25,174 nucleotides of DNA from a virus. Positions 1-9,346 of the stretch are shown one piece after another. The notes beneath the pieces were generated by a model that saw nothing but the letters and a program-made list of their open reading frames with translations, searched no databases and was not told the origin of the DNA. The translations under genes were made by a program, and so were the position numbers. Within the stretch, counting starts at the first letter, position 1, and each line of letters begins with the position of its first letter. The stretch is taken from the IMG/VR virus record IMGVR_UViG_3300030060_000740, positions 1-25,174 of that record; one strand, 5' to 3'.

Positions 1-1085
1 AAGTCCTAACCAATAGTCAGATTGGTGGGCGAAGGAATATTATCATCAATGGTGCTATGTTAGTCGCACAGAGGGGTACGTCATTTAATTATACTACTAC
101 AGATGCTTATTCACTTGATAGGTTTAGAATTGATGTGACAGGTGGTGACAATTCAGCAGGTGCTTTTACATTAACTCAAGCTGATATTACGGATTTGCCG
201 GGATTTACAAAAGCAATGAAGTTTGATGTAACAACTGCTGATACATCTATCGCAGCAGGTGAAGCATTAAATTTATCTTATAGAATTGAAGGTCAAGACT
301 TACAACAATTAAAGAAGGGAACGTCTGAAGCTGAAAAATTTACAATATCTTTTTATGTAAAAGGAACTGCAAAAACATATGCTTTAGAAGTTTTAGACAT
401 AGATACAAGTGGTAATAGGAGTATAGCTAAAACATTTAATGTAACTACTTCTTGGAATCGTGTCATACTTACGTTTGATGGAGATACAACTGGACCTTTA
501 GACAATGATGCAAATAGAAGTTTAGATTTAAATTTCTTTTTTCATGCAGGTTCAACTTACACTGGTGGTACTTTACAAACATCTTGGGGAGCTATGACAA
601 ATAATGAAAGAGCGGCAGGTATAGGTTCTTTATATTCTAGTACAGATAATGAATTATTTATCACTGGCTTACAGATGGAAGTAGGTGAACAAGCCACACC
701 ATTTGAGCATAGGTCATTTGGGGAAGAACTAGCTTTGTGTGAAAGGTATTATGAAAAAAGTTATGAATATGGCACTGCAAGTGGCACAAGCACTGGAGTA
801 GGGTCATTACAAGCAGGAGGAGGTGTTACTGGTGCAACAGAGAGTTTTATTGGTGGATTAACAATAAAATATAGAACTATTAAAAGAGGTACTACAGCAG
901 TAACAATGTATGACAAAAGTGGTAATTCTGGAAAAATTCATAGGGTTCAATTAGGTTCTGTTTCAAGTGCAAATAATACTGCAACAGTAGAAAATGGTGG
1001 AACTACTGGGTTTACTGTTTATTCTGCTAGTGGTGCAAGTGCAAGTGGTATTCAAGGTCAATTTGAAGCAGATTCGGAGTTATAA
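1..1085 (+). CDS. Tail fibre / receptor-binding protein, C-terminal part (5' end outside window)
   Basis: The frame starting at base 3 is open from the window edge, so the ATG at 57 is internal and the gene begins upstream. Just before that ATG the frame reads GRRNIIINGAM, and QRGTSF follows; this is a motif I know from tail-fibre and tail-collar proteins of tailed phages. The middle looks like a beta-rich carbohydrate-binding module (for example KFTISFYVKG and LQMEVGEQATPFEHRSFGEE). It is followed by the typical LALCERYYEKS segment and a Gly/Ser/Thr-rich C-terminal beta domain of about 100 residues. The expected role is binding the host surface at the tail tip. The stop (1083-1085) sits next to the start of a small gene at 1087. 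The assignment to the tail-fibre class is fairly safe. The receptor is unknown. Confidence 0.8.
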   Translation, partial: VLTNSQIGGRRNIIINGAMLVAQRGTSFNYTTTDAYSLDRFRIDVTGGDNSAGAFTLTQADITDLPGFTKAMKFDVTTADTSIAAGEALNLSYRIEGQDLQQLKKGTSEAEKFTISFYVKGTAKTYALEVLDIDTSGNRSIAKTFNVTTSWNRVILTFDGDTTGPLDNDANRSLDLNFFFHAGSTYTGGTLQTSWGAMTNNERAAGIGSLYSSTDNELFITGLQMEVGEQATPFEHRSFGEELALCERYYEKSYEYGTASGTSTGVGSLQAGGGVTGATESFIGGLTIKYRTIKRGTTAVTMYDKSGNSGKIHRVQLGSVSSANNTATVENGGTTGFTVYSASGASASGIQGQFEADSEL

Positions 1086-1086
1086 A

Positions 1087-1257
1087 ATGAATATAGAAAA
1101 TGCTCAATATATACAAAATTTAGATAATGAAATTTCAATGATAAGTGCAACAATAGATGGTGTTGTAATTTTTGTACCAATATCAACTGACAACAGACAC
1201 TACCAAGCAATCCAAGAATGGGTAGCTGAAGGTAACAAGATAGAGGATGCCGACTAA
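1087..1257 (+). CDS. Small conserved phage protein downstream of tail fibre (56 aa)
   Basis: The start at 1087 is preferred over the far-upstream in-frame ATG at 994, because the latter would overlap the tail-fibre gene by 92 bases. GGAG lies 7 bases before 1087. The protein is acidic, with a short beta-like segment (GVVIFVPIS) and a C-terminal YQAIQEWVAEGN motif. A similar 'Y.A...W.AEGN' ending is common in tiny proteins encoded directly behind phage tail-fibre genes. Position suggests a role in fibre folding or attachment, but that is inference. No catalytic motif, signal peptide or membrane segment is visible. Confidence 0.7.
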   Translation: MNIENAQYIQNLDNEISMISATIDGVVIFVPISTDNRHYQAIQEWVAEGNKIEDAD

Positions 1258-1259
1258 TC

Positions 1260-1496
1260 ATGGAAAGCATTGACCCAATGTTATTTTGGAACATAATCCT
1301 AACTATGGTCGTTGTACCATTCGGTTGGGCATTTAACAAGATGTTCCAAGAAGTTAAACGAATACAGATACTCCTTAACAAGACACGAGAAGAGTATGCA
1401 CGTAAAGATGATGTAAAAGATGATATGCACGAGTTGATGGATGCACTAAGAAGATTAGAAGATAAGTTGGATAAGGTATTAATAGGAAGTAGATAA
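1260..1496 (+). CDS. Small one-helix membrane protein, candidate holin
   Basis: This is a 78-residue protein. A hydrophobic segment at about residues 8-27 (FWNIILTMVVVPFGWAF) is followed by a charged region rich in Lys, Asp and Glu that looks like a coiled coil (about residues 28-75). One N-terminal membrane helix with a highly charged cytoplasmic tail is a layout seen in small phage holins and in some membrane-anchored structural accessory proteins. The position after the tail-fibre gene and before the internal virion genes resembles the lysis spot in several marine podoviruses. No spanin or lysin lies next to it. The only lysin candidate is at 22447-22884, on the other strand. Its stop overlaps the next start by one base (TAATG). 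Holin function is inferred from topology only. Confidence 0.65.
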   Translation: MESIDPMLFWNIILTMVVVPFGWAFNKMFQEVKRIQILLNKTREEYARKDDVKDDMHELMDALRRLEDKLDKVLIGSR

Positions 1497-3433
1497 TGGC
1501 AATGTTTAGAGGCTTTAAGCCACAAGGATTACAAAAGATAGCCAACAGACTTGGGTATCAAGGTTCTTTAGATAACTTTGATAATTATCTTGAACAGAAT
1601 CCTGAAAAGAAAAGACAGATGATTGTCTTCCAAGAAGCTGCAAAAGAGATGGCTCGTGGTGGTGTTGTTAAGATGCAAGAGGGTGGCACTCCAACACAGT
1701 CTACTCCTTCTTTTACACCTGCAGGACAAGCGTATGTAACAACTCTTGGTGAAGGTCAAGGTCAAGTACCTGCATACTCAGGAGACCCATCACTACAAGA
1801 TGTTACAGGAACATTATCACAGACAGGTGCTATACCTGTGGGTGCAGTGACACAACCACAACTGACACCTGTAATGCAAGAGCAAATAATACAGCCTGAC
1901 TTAGGAGCACTAGGAACGACTCCAACGACACCAACAGCACAGGCTATTACAGCACAAGCTGATGCTCCTGTTACTGCAACTGCCACACAAATGGAAGCAG
2001 CACAAGCTAGTCCACAAGTGCAAGACGCAATACAAGCTAATCAGGCTGCTCAAACAGATTTAAATGACCCAAGAGCAAAAGTTGTGGCAGCACAACAAAC
2101 AGCGTCTAGTGTAGCAAATGTAACTGCTGCACAGGGAAACTCTATACAATTAGACAACCCTATACAAAGGCAAATACAAGCAGGTGAACTTATTGACACT
2201 ACTGCAGATGCAGAAAAAGCAAGGGCATTCACAGAGCAAGTTGAGGCAGCTACATCTACACCAACTGACCAAGCAACTGTGGCAGGACAATTAGCAGGAC
2301 TGACTGCAAACTTTGATGCAACAAACCCACCTTCATGGGCAGCAGGAGCAATCAGAGGTGTTAATGCAGTTATGCAACAAAGAGGTTTAGGTGCATCTAG
2401 CATTGCAGGACAGGCACTTGTACAGGCAGCAATGGAATCAGCATTGCCTATTGCACAAGCAGATGCAAACACTGTAAGAACTTTTGAGCTACAAAACTTA
2501 TCTAACAGACAACAAAGAGCAATATTAGCAGCACAGCAAAGAGCTAACTTTATTGGATTAGAGTTTGACCAAGCGTTTCAAGCAAGGGTACAAAACTCTG
2601 CACGTATCGCTGACATAGCAAATAAAAACTTTACTGCAGAACAGTCAATAGCTTTAGAAAATAGTAGGGCAGCAAACACTGTTAATTTAAATAATTTGTC
2701 TAACAGACAGGCACTAACGATGGCAGAGGCATCTGCTCTCGCACAGTTAGATACAGCTAACTTAAATGCAAGGCAACAAGCAGCAGTACAGAATGCACAA
2801 AACTTTTTACAGATGGACATGGCGAACTTGTCTAATGAACAACAAACAGGGATGTTTAATGCACAGGCTATAAATCAGTCTCTGTTAACAGACCAAGCTG
2901 CTGAAAATGCTTCAAGGCAATTCAATGCAACATCACAAAATCAAGTAGACCAATTCATGTCTAACTTGGCAAATCAGATATCACAGTTTAATGCAACACA
3001 ATCTAATGCACAGGCACAGTTTAATGCAGGTGAAGCAAACACAGTAGCTCGTTTTAATGCAGAGGTGTCTAATCAAAGAGACCAATTTAATGCTACGAAT
3101 CAACTTGCTATTGCACAAAACAACGCAGTGTGGAGAAGAGAGATTGCAACTGCAGATACTGTAGCACTTAATCGTGCTAATGAACTAAATGCAAAAGCAG
3201 TATTAGATGTATCCAATCAACAGTATGACAACTTATGGCAATTTTATTCTGACACTATGGAGTGGGCATGGAAAAGTGCCGAGAGTGAGTTAGACAGAAT
3301 AAATGCAATGGCAGTAGCAGAGGTAAGTAAAGAGGCACAAGAATACTCAGCAAACGCTACAAAGGCTGCCGCAGGTAAAACTGCACTAGGTTCTATGATG
3401 GGTACATTAGGTGCTGCAATAATAGGTTTATAA
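1496..3433 (+). CDS. Repetitive Ala/Gln/Asn-rich virion protein, candidate internal/ejection protein
   Basis: This is a 645-residue protein. The N-terminus (about 1-60) is basic and mixed. Residues 60-250 are low-complexity, rich in Thr, Pro, Gln and Ala. Residues about 325-540 hold degenerate repeats of the type NLSNRQQ, NLNARQQ, NLSNEQQ and QFNA(T/G/E). The last 100 residues are helical and end in a Gly/Ala-rich hydrophobic tail (GSMMGTLGAAIIGL) that could insert into or lie on a membrane. Long helical Gln/Asn/Ala repeats are typical of phage internal core or tail-tube ejection proteins. No enzyme motif is visible. AGGAAG precedes the start, and the gene overlaps its predecessor by one base. 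I do not recognise a named family. The virion role is inferred from composition and position between tail and ejection genes. Confidence 0.7.
   Translation: MAMFRGFKPQGLQKIANRLGYQGSLDNFDNYLEQNPEKKRQMIVFQEAAKEMARGGVVKMQEGGTPTQSTPSFTPAGQAYVTTLGEGQGQVPAYSGDPSLQDVTGTLSQTGAIPVGAVTQPQLTPVMQEQIIQPDLGALGTTPTTPTAQAITAQADAPVTATATQMEAAQASPQVQDAIQANQAAQTDLNDPRAKVVAAQQTASSVANVTAAQGNSIQLDNPIQRQIQAGELIDTTADAEKARAFTEQVEAATSTPTDQATVAGQLAGLTANFDATNPPSWAAGAIRGVNAVMQQRGLGASSIAGQALVQAAMESALPIAQADANTVRTFELQNLSNRQQRAILAAQQRANFIGLEFDQAFQARVQNSARIADIANKNFTAEQSIALENSRAANTVNLNNLSNRQALTMAEASALAQLDTANLNARQQAAVQNAQNFLQMDMANLSNEQQTGMFNAQAINQSLLTDQAAENASRQFNATSQNQVDQFMSNLANQISQFNATQSNAQAQFNAGEANTVARFNAEVSNQRDQFNATNQLAIAQNNAVWRREIATADTVALNRANELNAKAVLDVSNQQYDNLWQFYSDTMEWAWKSAESELDRINAMAVAEVSKEAQEYSANATKAAAGKTALGSMMGTLGAAIIGL
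2470..3120 (+). repeat. Degenerate coding repeats (NLSNRQ / QFNA units)
   Basis: Within the 1496-3433 gene, short units recur. Sequences coding for NLSNRQQ, NLSNRQ, NLNARQQ and NLSNEQQ lie at about 2490, 2690, 2755 and 2825. Sequences coding for QFNA or RFNA recur at about 2920, 2985, 3020, 3050 and 3085. The units are similar in protein but not exact in DNA, so they look like old internal duplications kept by selection on the protein. Confidence 0.65.
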
Positions 3434-3444
3434 TAGAGGTATAG

Positions 3445-3690
3445 ATGATTAGGAATCCTGCAAAATCAGTTTACATAAAATTTGATACAATGGCTAGTAT
3501 GATGAAGATAGATTCAACACCTGCTCTCAAACAAACAACAACAAAAGGTTTGTTACAAAGAGTGTCTAATTTAGATTTCACTAAGAAAGAGGGTGAGAAA
3601 CAAGAGCCTTTAGAGATAGCTATGGATTACTTTGTAGCAATTAGACAGGCTAGAGAAGCAATAAAAAGAGAAGAAGATGTATCAGGATAG
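3445..3690 (+). CDS. Hypothetical protein, virion cluster (81 aa)
   Basis: The protein is basic to neutral, with a Lys/Gln-rich middle and a helical C-terminus (about residues 55-75). AGAGGT lies just upstream of the ATG. It overlaps the next gene by 14 bases, and the two are probably translated together. I do not recognise a family; no membrane segment, signal peptide or catalytic motif is visible. Its place between large structural genes suggests a small virion or assembly protein. Confidence 0.65.
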   Translation: MIRNPAKSVYIKFDTMASMMKIDSTPALKQTTTKGLLQRVSNLDFTKKEGEKQEPLEIAMDYFVAIRQAREAIKREEDVSG

Positions 3691-4180
3691 ACAAGAACCA
3701 ATATTTGAATTACCTGTTCCGGGCATGGGATTGACACACGAGGTAGGTGCAAGACCTTGGCAGACACCTGCTAAATACAAAACTGTTGATGAAGTGGCAC
3801 AGTTTTATATATCACAAATGCAGAGTGATTCTTTTGCCGACCAAGTAACTAATCTACTAGAAACTAAAATGCCTATTACCATGATTGCTAATTCTATGAA
3901 TACTGTAAATATTATGGAGGGTGTTCATAGTATAGACATAGGCATGATGACTATGCCAATAGTTATGGAAACAATAATGTTAATAGCAGACCAACAAGGC
4001 ATAGATTATGTAACAGGCTTGGAAAGAGATTATAATACACAAGTTATGGAAACAGACATACATTCAGCAGCAGAACAAGCAAACGTAGAAGATGATTTAC
4101 CTGTAGAGGATGTTGTAGAAGAAGAGGAAACACCTGTTCCTGAAGAAGCACCTGTGGGTTTGATGGCTAGGAGAACATAG
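3677..4180 (+). CDS. Conserved phage structural-module protein (167 aa)
   Basis: The N-terminus has a Pro/Gly-rich segment (LPVPGMGLTHEVGARPWQTP), followed by a helical domain of about 100 residues with several Met-rich stretches. The C-terminal 40 residues are very acidic (EEEETPVPEE). I recall proteins with a similar 'GARPWQ.P' opening in the structural modules of marine podoviruses and myoviruses, with no defined function. The acidic tail might act in assembly or DNA mimicry, but nothing here shows it. Its stop TAG directly precedes the next ATG. Confidence 0.65.
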   Translation: MYQDRQEPIFELPVPGMGLTHEVGARPWQTPAKYKTVDEVAQFYISQMQSDSFADQVTNLLETKMPITMIANSMNTVNIMEGVHSIDIGMMTMPIVMETIMLIADQQGIDYVTGLERDYNTQVMETDIHSAAEQANVEDDLPVEDVVEEEETPVPEEAPVGLMARRT

Positions 4181-5581
4181 ATGGCAAAAGTAGATATAAC
4201 AAATGAAAATGAAACTAATCAAGAGACATCTACTTATAAAGGTTTTAATAATAAATATTTAAAAGCAGCTTTATTAGCTGTAAGTTCGTACTATTTAGCT
4301 AAAAAAGACCCCTATGTATTGCAGGGTATAAATCAAGTTAAAGACAAACTAGAAGAGGCAGACGCTGAAAGCAGAAGAGACTACATAAAATCTAGTGCAA
4401 CTAGTATTGGAAAGGTTATAGCAGAAAACAGAGCTAGAAGAAAAGAAAGATTAATAGGCTTTAAACAAAAAATTAAAGACTTAAATGTATATACTAAAGA
4501 TTCTTACTTATCGGCTAATATGGTAAAAGATGGTTTGTATAAAGAAATGTTGAAATTTGGAAAACAGGGCAATGATATTAGTACGCTTTATAGTGTTACA
4601 AATGATTTTAAAAAACAAAATAATATTCCAACAGGATTAACTGACTCTGAGTTAGCAAGTGCTCTAGCAGGACCTGTAAATAATATAAGCAAAGATTTAA
4701 ATACAAAATTTTTAGCACCTAAGAAAACTAGTTTTATATCTAACTTTATAACAGGAGGTGGACAAGAAGATGTTAGTGCTGAAGTTAAAGCACAAATACA
4801 AGCTATTGCACCTGATTTAGACGATGATAATATAGATAATATTATGATAGGTGGTGGTTCATTAACCGATAGAGGTAAGCAGTTCTTAACACCTAATATA
4901 AGAGGAGACTATACTGCTAGAAATACCAACAATGATATTGTGGCTGCTATAGTGGCTTCTACAGGTGGCAAATTAAAAATAGGTGAAAATGTATCAGGAG
5001 AAACTGTTTATAGCTATGATTCTGAAATTAAAGAAAGAATTATTAATGCTAACCTAATGTCTCTAGACGTCAACAGAAGAGTCGCTGAGTTACTACAAAA
5101 AGAACAAGGCATGACACGTGTAAAAGCTACTCAATTAATTATAAGACAACTTGATTTGAATAATGCTAACAGTTCTTACATAAAATTAGGTTTATCTACA
5201 GGGGTTAATCAAACTAAACTTTCAGATTTTAAACCTACATTGAGTATATCAGAAATACAAAAAGGAACTAAGTCTAATAATATAACTAAAAGTTCAAAAG
5301 TAATTTTAAATAAAAAGAATAATGTAGTTAAGTCCAACGTATTGAATTTACCAAAAACAGCAACAGCTATACTAGATAGTTTATTAACATTAAAAAACAA
5401 TCCACCTATGGGAGGTCAGGGTAATAAAAAAGTAAATACAACCCAATATAACACTGATAAATTTGAGTTAAAATCTAAACTTATGCAGGTGTTAACAGGA
5501 GATTCAGATAGTCCTTTTTTTAATGACCAAGCAAAGGCTAATAAATATGTGAATGACTTTTTATCTAAAAATAAAATTTAG
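4181..5581 (+). CDS. Hypothetical virion protein, candidate internal/ejection protein (466 aa)
   Basis: AGGAG lies 7 bases before the ATG. A short hydrophobic stretch near residues 28-40 (YLKAALLAVSSYYLA) is too short and interrupted to be a sure membrane helix. It is followed by a Lys/Arg-rich helical part (about 50-110) and a long Asn/Lys/Ser-rich C-terminal half. The composition (many Asn, Lys, Ile) differs from the Ala/Gln-rich gene at 1496-3433. I recognise no domain. The location directly upstream of the giant ejection-like protein suggests that both belong to the internal core injected with the DNA. That is inference from gene order. Confidence 0.6.
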   Translation: MAKVDITNENETNQETSTYKGFNNKYLKAALLAVSSYYLAKKDPYVLQGINQVKDKLEEADAESRRDYIKSSATSIGKVIAENRARRKERLIGFKQKIKDLNVYTKDSYLSANMVKDGLYKEMLKFGKQGNDISTLYSVTNDFKKQNNIPTGLTDSELASALAGPVNNISKDLNTKFLAPKKTSFISNFITGGGQEDVSAEVKAQIQAIAPDLDDDNIDNIMIGGGSLTDRGKQFLTPNIRGDYTARNTNNDIVAAIVASTGGKLKIGENVSGETVYSYDSEIKERIINANLMSLDVNRRVAELLQKEQGMTRVKATQLIIRQLDLNNANSSYIKLGLSTGVNQTKLSDFKPTLSISEIQKGTKSNNITKSSKVILNKKNNVVKSNVLNLPKTATAILDSLLTLKNNPPMGGQGNKKVNTTQYNTDKFELKSKLMQVLTGDSDSPFFNDQAKANKYVNDFLSKNKI

Positions 5582-5589
5582 AGGTAAAA

Positions 5590-8500
5590 ATGCTAGAAGC
5601 TAAAGATAAATCTAGTTACAATTTCCTAGACAAAGAAAATAAAAATAAAGAAAACTTAATTAACAATAAAGATTTTTTAAGTGAAGCTCGTAACTTTCTT
5701 GTAAAAAGAGGAGGATATAGTAAAGAAAGATTAAAAGATAATAATGAAGTCTATGAGCAATTTTTAGAACATTTTCGTTATCAAAATGTAAATGAAGTTA
5801 GTGCTGTTCGTGATTTAGAATATGCACAAAACGCTAACAAGCAAGACAAAAAAGAGTTTGCAAATCTAATAGAGCTATATGATACTATAGATACAGACTT
5901 TAATCTTGAAACTGTAAAAGATTTTGCAGGTGGTATTTTAACTGCTCCGTCAACCTACTTGGGGATATTTACAGGAGGAGCAGGTAAACTAGCTTCAGGT
6001 GCAGCAACTCAAGTATCTAAGGTTGCATTAAAAAAACTACTTCAAAAAGGCTTATCTAAAGAAGTAGCCAAAAAAACTCTCCGTAATCAAATCAACAAAA
6101 ATATAAAAAAAGAAATAGCTAAAAGAGCCACAATTACTGGTGCTATAGAAGGCACTATAGGAACAGGTCAAGGTTTAGCACAGGAGGAAACACGTGTAGA
6201 AACAGGACAACAAAAAGAAATAGATGTAGGACAAGTTGCATTGACAGGTGGTGCTTCTGCTTTTGGTGGTGTTATATCAGGTGCTATAGTAGGTAAACAG
6301 CAAACTAAATTAGCTAGAGATGCTGCAAAGTTGGCTAGAATATCAGAAAGCTCTGAGAAAGCAATAGCTAAACAGGCAAATGATAACGCAAAAGAAACTA
6401 TAAAACAAGCCACAACGAGTGGAACAAAAAAACAAAGAAGACAAAATAAAGTTAATATTGGTGTTGTAAGAAGAAGATTAAAAGATTTAGCTGCTCTTGA
6501 CCCTGATAAAGTTAACTTAGGTAAAAAATTAAAAGAGGATATAGCAAAGGCTAAAGGAGTAGATGGTCTTACAGTTGGTCTACCTACAGAGTTATTTGAA
6601 AATATAACTGCTGCAACTTTAGCGTTAGCAGAAGCAGGTAAATTCAAACTAGGTAGAAATCAAAGAATTACATCAGGTATACAACAAGCTATAAGTAAAG
6701 GTAAAGAAAAAGGTGGTTTAGATTTACCTGAGATACAAGACATCTTATCTAAATATAATTTAACACTAGATACATTTTCCTTAATATACAAAGCAGAGTT
6801 ATCAGAAGCAGGTAGAACTCTAGGGTTTTCAGGTGGCTTAACTAATCAGATGAAAAGATTAGGTCAAAGAAGAGCTTTGTCTGATGGTGAAAAAGTAACA
6901 GATAATCTAATAAAAGATATAGGAGAGCTAGAAGCAAGAGGAATGACCACTATAAATCCTAATGAAGCCAAACAGATTGCTAGTGGCAAGGCTCAAGATA
7001 GATTTTGGGGAACTTTAGATAGAACAAGACTTGGTTTAATGACATCTCAAATAGCTACAACTATGCGTAACTTTGAGAATGCAGGATTTAGAACATTCAT
7101 TGATGCAGGAACTAGATTTGCCGATAACTTTTTTAGAGTTGGTATGGGATTAGTTGAAAAAGCAACTTTAAAACAAAGAGGCACTCTTGGTGGTAGAGAT
7201 TTTTCACTAGAAGGATTTGGTGGTGGTGTTCTTGATGTGTACAAAGGGTTACTTGACCCTTATGAAGCTAGAGTTGTAAGAAATATATTTCAAACTAATA
7301 CTCCTGATTTAGCAACCAAATTGTTTAGAGAAGCTGCAGATTTAGAGTACAGTTTAGTTGGCTCTAATAAAGTTAATCAATCATTAGCTTGGATAGGAAC
7401 AAAAGCTAATATATTAAACACATTTAGTGATAATGTGATGAAACAAGCTATGTTTTCTGCTTCTTTAAAAAGAAGACTAGGAACAAAAGAATTTTATAAT
7501 ATAATAAAGTCAGGTAAGTTTTCTCAAATAGATGATGCTACTTTAAAAGGTGCTATAAATGATTCTCTTGAATTTGTTTATCAAAAATCTTTTGATATGT
7601 ATGGAAAAGATACAGGTATGTTTGAGAAACTTGCTGCAGGAACTATAAAGGCACACAGAGAAATGCCTTTCTTTGTATCTTCTGTAATGCCTTTCCCAAG
7701 ATATATAGCCAATCAATTTAAGTTCGTTTATGAACACGCACCCATACTAGGCTTACTACCTGCGTCAAGAAAAGGTGCAAAAGAATATGATGTATATAAC
7801 AGAATGGCAAAACAAACTATGGGTCTATCCATGTTAGCTATAGCATATGGTTGGAGAGACTTGAATGGACAGGATACAGAATGGTTTGAATTTAAAGATA
7901 ACACAGGCAAGATAATTGATGGTCGTGCTACGTATGGTCCTTTTGCACCATATATGTTAGCAGCAGATATACTTCATAGATACTTCAATGCAGACCCAAC
8001 AGATGTAGGAACTATATCTGCATCTGCTACAAAATATAGAAGAGACGCTATACAATCTATGTTAGGTTCTAGTTTTAGAACAGGTTATGGTGTTTATGCC
8101 ATTGATAAACTAATGATTGACCTCACGAGTGGTGCATCAAAAGGAGAGATAACTAGTAAATTATTAGGAGAATTTAGTGCTAATATATTAAATACATTCA
8201 CTCTTCCTGTTGCTATAGTCAAAGACTTTTACTCTCAGTTTGATAAATTTTCAAGAGCTATACCTGAAACAAGAACAGGTGAGGTAGACTTTCTGTCTAT
8301 ATTTTTAAATAGAGGTACGAGAGCATTTCCTGATGTAGGACCTGAATATGACTTACCATTAAGGAGTCCTTTTAGAAAAGGAGACTTATATGCCATAAAC
8401 CCACTAGAAAAACAAATATTTGGATTTAATAAAGGTCCTGCAAAGAACGCTGTTCAGAGAGAAATGTCAGAGTTACAGTTAGGTTGGTTTGACTTATATA

Positions 8501-8991
8501 GCAAAGACCCTAATGAAACCATAGATTTAAGATTAAGAAGAGAATTAAGTGAGCCTAATGGTAAGTTAAATTTAGTAGATAGGGTAACTGCTGCTATGGA
8601 AAATCCTCTATATGCAGATTTAAATAGAGCCGAAAGAGTTCCTAAATTTAGAGCTTTAGTAAAAACAGCTATAACTGAGGCTAGAGTAGCAGTTAGAGAG
8701 AAGATACAAGCTGAAGAGGTAGAGGTCGCTAAGAAGTTTGAACCTGAATTAAATGCTAGAACTATCGTTACAACTGTTGATATAGCTGATTACAACGCTT
8801 TACCTAGTTATAAAAAGAACGCAGTTACATCTAGATATAGAAGATTATTTCCTGTAAGAGAAGGTGAAGAGTTTTATGAAGGTAAAAACATAAGAGTAGA
8901 CGCTGATAGAATAATAAAAGGTGTGGATGGTAATGCTATAAGTGTCATGCAATGGGCATTAGAAAATGCAAAAGACGTACCTGCTATCTAG
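5590..8991 (+). CDS. Large internal virion / DNA-ejection protein (1133 aa)
   Basis: A strong GAGGT site precedes the ATG. Residues 1-110 are charged and helical. Gly/Ala-rich hydrophobic stretches occur at about 112-136 (GGILTAPSTYLGIFTGGAG) and 215-232 (GGASAFGGVISGAIVG), which could insert into membrane. A long helical body follows, with the segment VSSVMPFPRYIANQFKFVY at about residues 697-715. I associate that PFPR(F/Y)..N motif with large internal virion proteins of podoviruses, the functional analogues of T7 gp16. Such proteins leave the capsid first and help form the DNA conduit across the cell envelope. No lytic transglycosylase motif is evident. The gene ends the rightward block, and its 3' end overlaps the convergent MazG gene by 8 bases. 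Confidence 0.7.
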   Translation: MLEAKDKSSYNFLDKENKNKENLINNKDFLSEARNFLVKRGGYSKERLKDNNEVYEQFLEHFRYQNVNEVSAVRDLEYAQNANKQDKKEFANLIELYDTIDTDFNLETVKDFAGGILTAPSTYLGIFTGGAGKLASGAATQVSKVALKKLLQKGLSKEVAKKTLRNQINKNIKKEIAKRATITGAIEGTIGTGQGLAQEETRVETGQQKEIDVGQVALTGGASAFGGVISGAIVGKQQTKLARDAAKLARISESSEKAIAKQANDNAKETIKQATTSGTKKQRRQNKVNIGVVRRRLKDLAALDPDKVNLGKKLKEDIAKAKGVDGLTVGLPTELFENITAATLALAEAGKFKLGRNQRITSGIQQAISKGKEKGGLDLPEIQDILSKYNLTLDTFSLIYKAELSEAGRTLGFSGGLTNQMKRLGQRRALSDGEKVTDNLIKDIGELEARGMTTINPNEAKQIASGKAQDRFWGTLDRTRLGLMTSQIATTMRNFENAGFRTFIDAGTRFADNFFRVGMGLVEKATLKQRGTLGGRDFSLEGFGGGVLDVYKGLLDPYEARVVRNIFQTNTPDLATKLFREAADLEYSLVGSNKVNQSLAWIGTKANILNTFSDNVMKQAMFSASLKRRLGTKEFYNIIKSGKFSQIDDATLKGAINDSLEFVYQKSFDMYGKDTGMFEKLAAGTIKAHREMPFFVSSVMPFPRYIANQFKFVYEHAPILGLLPASRKGAKEYDVYNRMAKQTMGLSMLAIAYGWRDLNGQDTEWFEFKDNTGKIIDGRATYGPFAPYMLAADILHRYFNADPTDVGTISASATKYRRDAIQSMLGSSFRTGYGVYAIDKLMIDLTSGASKGEITSKLLGEFSANILNTFTLPVAIVKDFYSQFDKFSRAIPETRTGEVDFLSIFLNRGTRAFPDVGPEYDLPLRSPFRKGDLYAINPLEKQIFGFNKGPAKNAVQREMSELQLGWFDLYSKDPNETIDLRLRRELSEPNGKLNLVDRVTAAMENPLYADLNRAERVPKFRALVKTAITEARVAVREKIQAEEVEVAKKFEPELNARTIVTTVDIADYNALPSYKKNAVTSRYRRLFPVREGEEFYEGKNIRVDADRIIKGVDGNAISVMQWALENAKDVPAI

Positions 8992-9346
8992 TATCCCCTG
9001 ACCCTTGTATAGTGCCTCTCTTCTTTCTGTCATATAACTTATCAAGATTATTTTCCATTAGCTTACCAAGACTAACATTTAGTTCTGTAGCTAACATGGC
9101 ACAATACCATAACACATCACCAATCTCTGATGCTAAATCAGATTGTGTGCCATCTCGTATTAATTTTTTAGCTTTCCCTGCTACCTCTCCTGCTTCACTT
9201 GTAAGACCTAAAACAAGATAAGGCAACGCATCTTTCTTTGGATAGATTGCAGTTGCCTTTGCCTTGTTCTGATACTCGTCAGCAGTTATCATGCTTTTAT
9301 TTTTAGATTGCATGAACTTCTTTGCTTCTTCCTCTAGTTTCCTCAC
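8984..9346 (-). CDS. mazG: MazG-like NTP pyrophosphohydrolase
   Basis: This is a 120-residue all-alpha NTP pyrophosphohydrolase. The metal-binding ExxE...ExxD signature is complete: E51 and E54 in SEAGEVAGKAKK, and E74 and D77 in SEIGDVLWY. The C-terminus has the usual ending of phage MazG proteins (RGTIQGSGDTR). The family hydrolyses nucleoside triphosphates to monophosphates. Phage versions are thought to adjust nucleotide or (p)ppGpp pools, although that role is debated. The start is a GTG at 9346, chosen because GGAG lies 10 bases upstream; the alternative ATG at 9313 has a poorer site. The gene overlaps the upstream gene by 44 bases, and its 3' end overlaps the converging ejection gene. 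Confidence 0.9.
   Translation of the reverse strand: MRKLEEEAKKFMQSKNKSMITADEYQNKAKATAIYPKKDALPYLVLGLTSEAGEVAGKAKKLIRDGTQSDLASEIGDVLWYCAMLATELNVSLGKLMENNLDKLYDRKKRGTIQGSGDTR

Noticed and set aside
1058-1525. Leftward 155-codon ORF opposite the small tail genes
   Set aside because: It is antisense to three well-supported rightward genes and has no recognisable motif.
2050-2472. Leftward Ala/Cys-rich ORF of 140 codons
   Set aside because: Shadow of the repetitive Ala/Gln/Thr-rich virion gene; its composition mirrors the coding strand.
2470-3120. Repeats as a CRISPR-like array
   Set aside because: Units are degenerate at DNA level, in frame, and not separated by spacers of regular length.
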